Assembly (NCBI GenBank): GCA_007571095.1
Contig: RKSB01000041.1
Span: 1-8,029 of the forward strand
Origin: K189A clade bacterium
GTDB lineage: Bacteria > Pseudomonadota > Gammaproteobacteria > Pseudomonadales > Azotimanducaceae
DNA length: 8,029 nt
Reading direction: 5' to 3'
Shown: in pieces, positions 6,275 through 8,029 of the stretch
How the letters are laid out: every line of letters begins with the position of its first letter
How positions within the stretch are numbered: position 1 is the first letter of the stretch
Translations under genes and position numbers: made by a program
The notes under the pieces: model-generated
Seen by the model: the letters and a program-made list of their open reading frames with translations, nothing else
Told to the model about the DNA's origin: nothing
The model's database searches: none

Positions 6275-6291
6275 TACAAGGAACAGCCTTG
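6271..6291 (-). terminator. Weak terminator-like hairpin after the reductase stop
   Basis: The minus strand reads CAAGG, a 5-nt loop, CCTTG, then TATTTT, seven nt after the TGA of the intact reductase. The stem has only five pairs, so termination would be modest. In the duplicate spacer (5771-5791) the outer pair is lost, leaving four pairs. Confidence 0.35.
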
Positions 6292-6298
6292 CCGAAAC

Positions 6299-7333
6299 TC
6301 AGGAAGCACCGCCGGACAGCAGGTTGTCCGTCGGCGAATAGAGTTCTTCGAGATACTCAACCTCGTCGCCAGTCAACGTCAGATCGGCAGCGGCCACCAG
6401 ATCCTCCAGCTGAGAAACCTTTGAAACACCGACCACGGGGCAGGTGATGCCCGGCTTACCGGCCAGCCAAGCGACCGCAATCTGGGCCGGTTTGACGCCG
6501 CGCTTGTCGGCCAGTTCGATCACTCGATCGGCAATGTCGAAGGTCGCCGGTCCTCGATACAGCATCTCAGTTCGCTGGCGATCCTGGCCTCTTGAGCGGT
6601 CGGTCGAGCCCTTGTCAAAGCTCTGGCTGTAAGTACCGGCCAGAATTCCTCTGGCCAGAGGCGACCAGGGCGTGATGCCGACACCGGTGGAGAGGCAGTA
6701 GGGGATCATCTCTCTCTCCTCCTCTCGATATACCAGATTGTAGTGGTTCTGCATGGAGACGAACCTGTGCCAGCCCCGATAGTCGGCCATCGACTGCATC
6801 TCGGCAAACTGCCAGGCAAACATGGACGAGGCACCGAGATACATCGCCTTGCCGGCCTTCACCACGTCATTCAGGGCCTCCATGGTTTCCTCAACCGGTG
6901 CTTTCGCCTGGCCGGGAATGGCGTGCGGATGGCGGTGAATGATCAGTTGATCGACATAGTCATGCTCCAGCCGCCTCAGGCAGGCATCTATCCCTTCAAA
7001 AATGTGCTTTCGAGAAAGCCCGCCCGAATTGGCACCACGAGACATCGGAAAAGAGAGCTTGGTGGTCAGCACATACTCTTCGCGCCGAAAGAGCTTGTTG
7101 AGCAGAGGCCCGACCAACCGCTCGGTGGCACCAACGCCGTAAATGTCCGCACAGTCAAAATAAAAGACACCGGCATCCATCGCCGATTGAAAGATCGGCT
7201 TCACCGCATCAAGTTCCAGCGTCCAGTCGCCCTGATGCCCTCGCCCACGCTCGCCGAAATTCATGGTGCCAAGACAAATGGGCGAAACCCGCAATCCACT
7301 GTCGCCCAGCGTTACCGGCTTCAAGGTCGTCAT
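6299..7333 (-). CDS. Aldo/keto reductase, YajO-like
   Basis: This is a 344-residue (beta/alpha)8-barrel oxidoreductase of the aldo/keto reductase superfamily, expected to reduce carbonyl substrates with NADPH in the cytoplasm. It resembles E. coli YajO along its whole length: LGDSGLRVSPICLGTMNFGE at the N-terminus, LEALNDVVKAGKA-type (here MEALNDVVKAGKA), GASSMFAWQFAE, SMQNHYNLVYREEEREM and PWSPLARGIL. The catalytic tetrad is visible: Asp60 (FYFDCADIYG), Tyr65, Lys92 (TTKL) and His133 (IIHRHP). The C-terminal cofactor-binding stretch VVGVSKVSQLEDL (about 301-312) is present. ATG 7333 is the start because GAGGAG stands six nt before it; an upstream open stretch to 7414 lacks a ribosome site. 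The gene is followed by two broken copies of its own 3' part and is divergent from recA. The natural substrate cannot be told. Confidence 0.94.
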   Translation of the reverse strand: MTTLKPVTLGDSGLRVSPICLGTMNFGERGRGHQGDWTLELDAVKPIFQSAMDAGVFYFDCADIYGVGATERLVGPLLNKLFRREEYVLTTKLSFPMSRGANSGGLSRKHIFEGIDACLRRLEHDYVDQLIIHRHPHAIPGQAKAPVEETMEALNDVVKAGKAMYLGASSMFAWQFAEMQSMADYRGWHRFVSMQNHYNLVYREEEREMIPYCLSTGVGITPWSPLARGILAGTYSQSFDKGSTDRSRGQDRQRTEMLYRGPATFDIADRVIELADKRGVKPAQIAVAWLAGKPGITCPVVGVSKVSQLEDLVAAADLTLTGDEVEYLEELYSPTDNLLSGGAS

Positions 7334-7582
7334 ACTCTTCTCCTCTACAGACTCAAACAATCTGCTCTCCAATGCAGCTTTGTTGCACAAGACAATGGGC
7401 TGATTATCCAACATTCGAGTGCCGAACGCTCACAGGTTGAACGCCCAATGGATGTCGCACTGGCATGCGGCGCATGATTTGCTAGCGGCAGGGTCATTCT
7501 GAACCTATAATGAAGCTGTCGCTCAAGGCCACCTCAGGGTTGCCGCTGAGGGCTGTCCACATTCGACTCGCCGGAAACAACC
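7334..7582. promoter_or_regulatory. Divergent intergenic region between the reductase and recA
   Basis: These 249 bp carry both promoters. Toward recA, a perfect TATAAT lies at 7506-7511; no good -35 sits 16-18 bp before it (TTGCTA at 7479-7484 is 21 bp away). In the presumed recA leader, CCTCAG (7532-7537) pairs with CTGAGG (7546-7551) over an 8-nt loop. Toward the reductase, GATAAT (minus, 7408-7403) is the best -10 candidate, also without a clear -35. I found no CTGT-N8-ACAG LexA operator of the enterobacterial type. Confidence 0.35.
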
Positions 7583-8029
7583 ATGGCCATTCAAAGCTCC
7601 TTCAAACAAGTATCCGACAAGGACAAAAAGGCTGCGCTGTCCAACGCGCTGTCGATGATCGAACGGCAGTTCGGCAAGGGGGCGATCATGCGCCTGGGCG
7701 ACCGGGAGGTCATCGCCACGCCCTCCATTTCAACCGGCTCCATCGGGCTGGATGTGGCTCTGGGCATAGGCGGCCTGCCGCGTGGCCGAATAGTCGAAAT
7801 CTATGGCCCTGAGTCTTCCGGCAAAACCACCCTCACTCTGTCGCTGGTGGCCCAGGCACAGAAAACCGGCGGTGTTTGTGCGTTTATCGACGCCGAGCAC
7901 GCCCTTGACCCTATCTACGCCCACCACCTTGGTGTCAATACCGACGACCTGCTGATCTCTCAGCCAGATACCGGCGAACAGGCACTGGCGATATGCGACA
8001 CCATCGTCCGCACGGGTGCAGTGGATGTC
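7583..8029 (+). CDS. recA: RecA recombinase, N-terminal part (cut by the window edge)
   Basis: RecA polymerises on single-stranded DNA, drives ATP-dependent strand exchange, and triggers LexA self-cleavage in the SOS response. The 149 residues present match the N-terminal core. ALSMIERQFGKGAIMRLGD is the polymerisation and linker region. GPESSGKT at 75-82 is the Walker A motif. FIDAEHALDP at 101-110 contains the catalytic Glu105 (E. coli Glu96). SQPDTGEQALAICD follows at 126-139. The N-terminus is nine residues longer than that of E. coli RecA. ATG 7583 has GGAAA five nt upstream (7573-7577). The remaining 200 or so residues lie beyond the window. The usual gammaproteobacterial upstream neighbour (cinA/pncC type) is absent; a divergent reductase stands there instead. 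Confidence 0.98.
   Translation, partial: MAIQSSFKQVSDKDKKAALSNALSMIERQFGKGAIMRLGDREVIATPSISTGSIGLDVALGIGGLPRGRIVEIYGPESSGKTTLTLSLVAQAQKTGGVCAFIDAEHALDPIYAHHLGVNTDDLLISQPDTGEQALAICDTIVRTGAVDV

Larger units (their letters stand above)
5344..7001. repeat. Tandem partial duplication of the reductase gene, three units
   Basis: Unit 1 (6275-7001, 727 bp) is the 3' two-thirds of the intact gene plus 24 bp after its stop. Unit 2 (5775-6274, 500 bp) is the same segment minus about 227 bp. Unit 3 (5344-5774, 431 bp) is the front of the segment, minus 2 bp, cut off at 5344. All three are in direct orientation. Each junction falls at TTCAAAA (6995-7001, 6268-6274, 5768-5774), pointing to a short-homology duplication that was then copied by unequal recombination. 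The post-stop spacer is also duplicated and nearly identical. Confidence 0.9.

Noticed and set aside
6743..7477. Plus-strand 244-codon frame across the reductase
   Set aside because: It is antisense to the intact reductase and has no ribosome site or recognisable domain.

Overview
The window looks like part of a proteobacterial, probably gammaproteobacterial, chromosome. The clearest clue is the N-terminal 149 residues of RecA at the right edge, which follow enterobacterial-type RecA closely. The genes are moderately GC-rich, and the spacers between them are AT-rich. No species can be named from this sequence alone.

Left part (1-2463, all minus strand): a CRISPR adaptation module. A 617-residue Cas4-Cas1 fusion is followed 13 nt later by a 97-residue Cas2. 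A leader-like region of about 270 bp comes next, then what looks like the leader-proximal CRISPR repeat at the window edge. That repeat has an 18-nt perfect palindrome and an ATTGAAGC 3' handle as transcribed leftwards. Cas4-Cas1 fusions are characteristic of type I-U (now I-G) and type V-B systems. No effector gene lies within the 5.5 kb upstream of cas4-1, so the interference genes are either absent or beyond the array. The leader carries a perfect boxA-like antitermination motif. An open frame encoding a possible zinc ribbon also runs through it.

Middle part (2464-5343): a class II Fic-type AMP-transferase with a C-terminal winged helix (minus strand) lies between two gene-free regions. 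Its promoter overlaps two palindromic operator-like elements about 41 bp apart. A diverged 76-bp copy of that whole operator block lies 1.1 kb away with no recognisable gene attached. The 1.2 kb between the fic promoter and the next recognisable sequence holds no recognisable gene.

Right part (5344-8029): an intact YajO-like aldo/keto reductase gene (minus) is followed by two degenerate, tandem, 5'-truncated copies of its own 3' two-thirds. One has an internal deletion of about 227 bp. The other has a 2-bp microsatellite frameshift and has lost its 3' end. Divergent from the reductase is recA (plus), which runs off the right edge.

Overall this reads as an accessory or rearranged region next to a core gene: a defence adaptation cassette, a toxin-like regulator with its own operator, and a decaying tandem duplication. 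Nothing in the sequence shows that these three parts work together.
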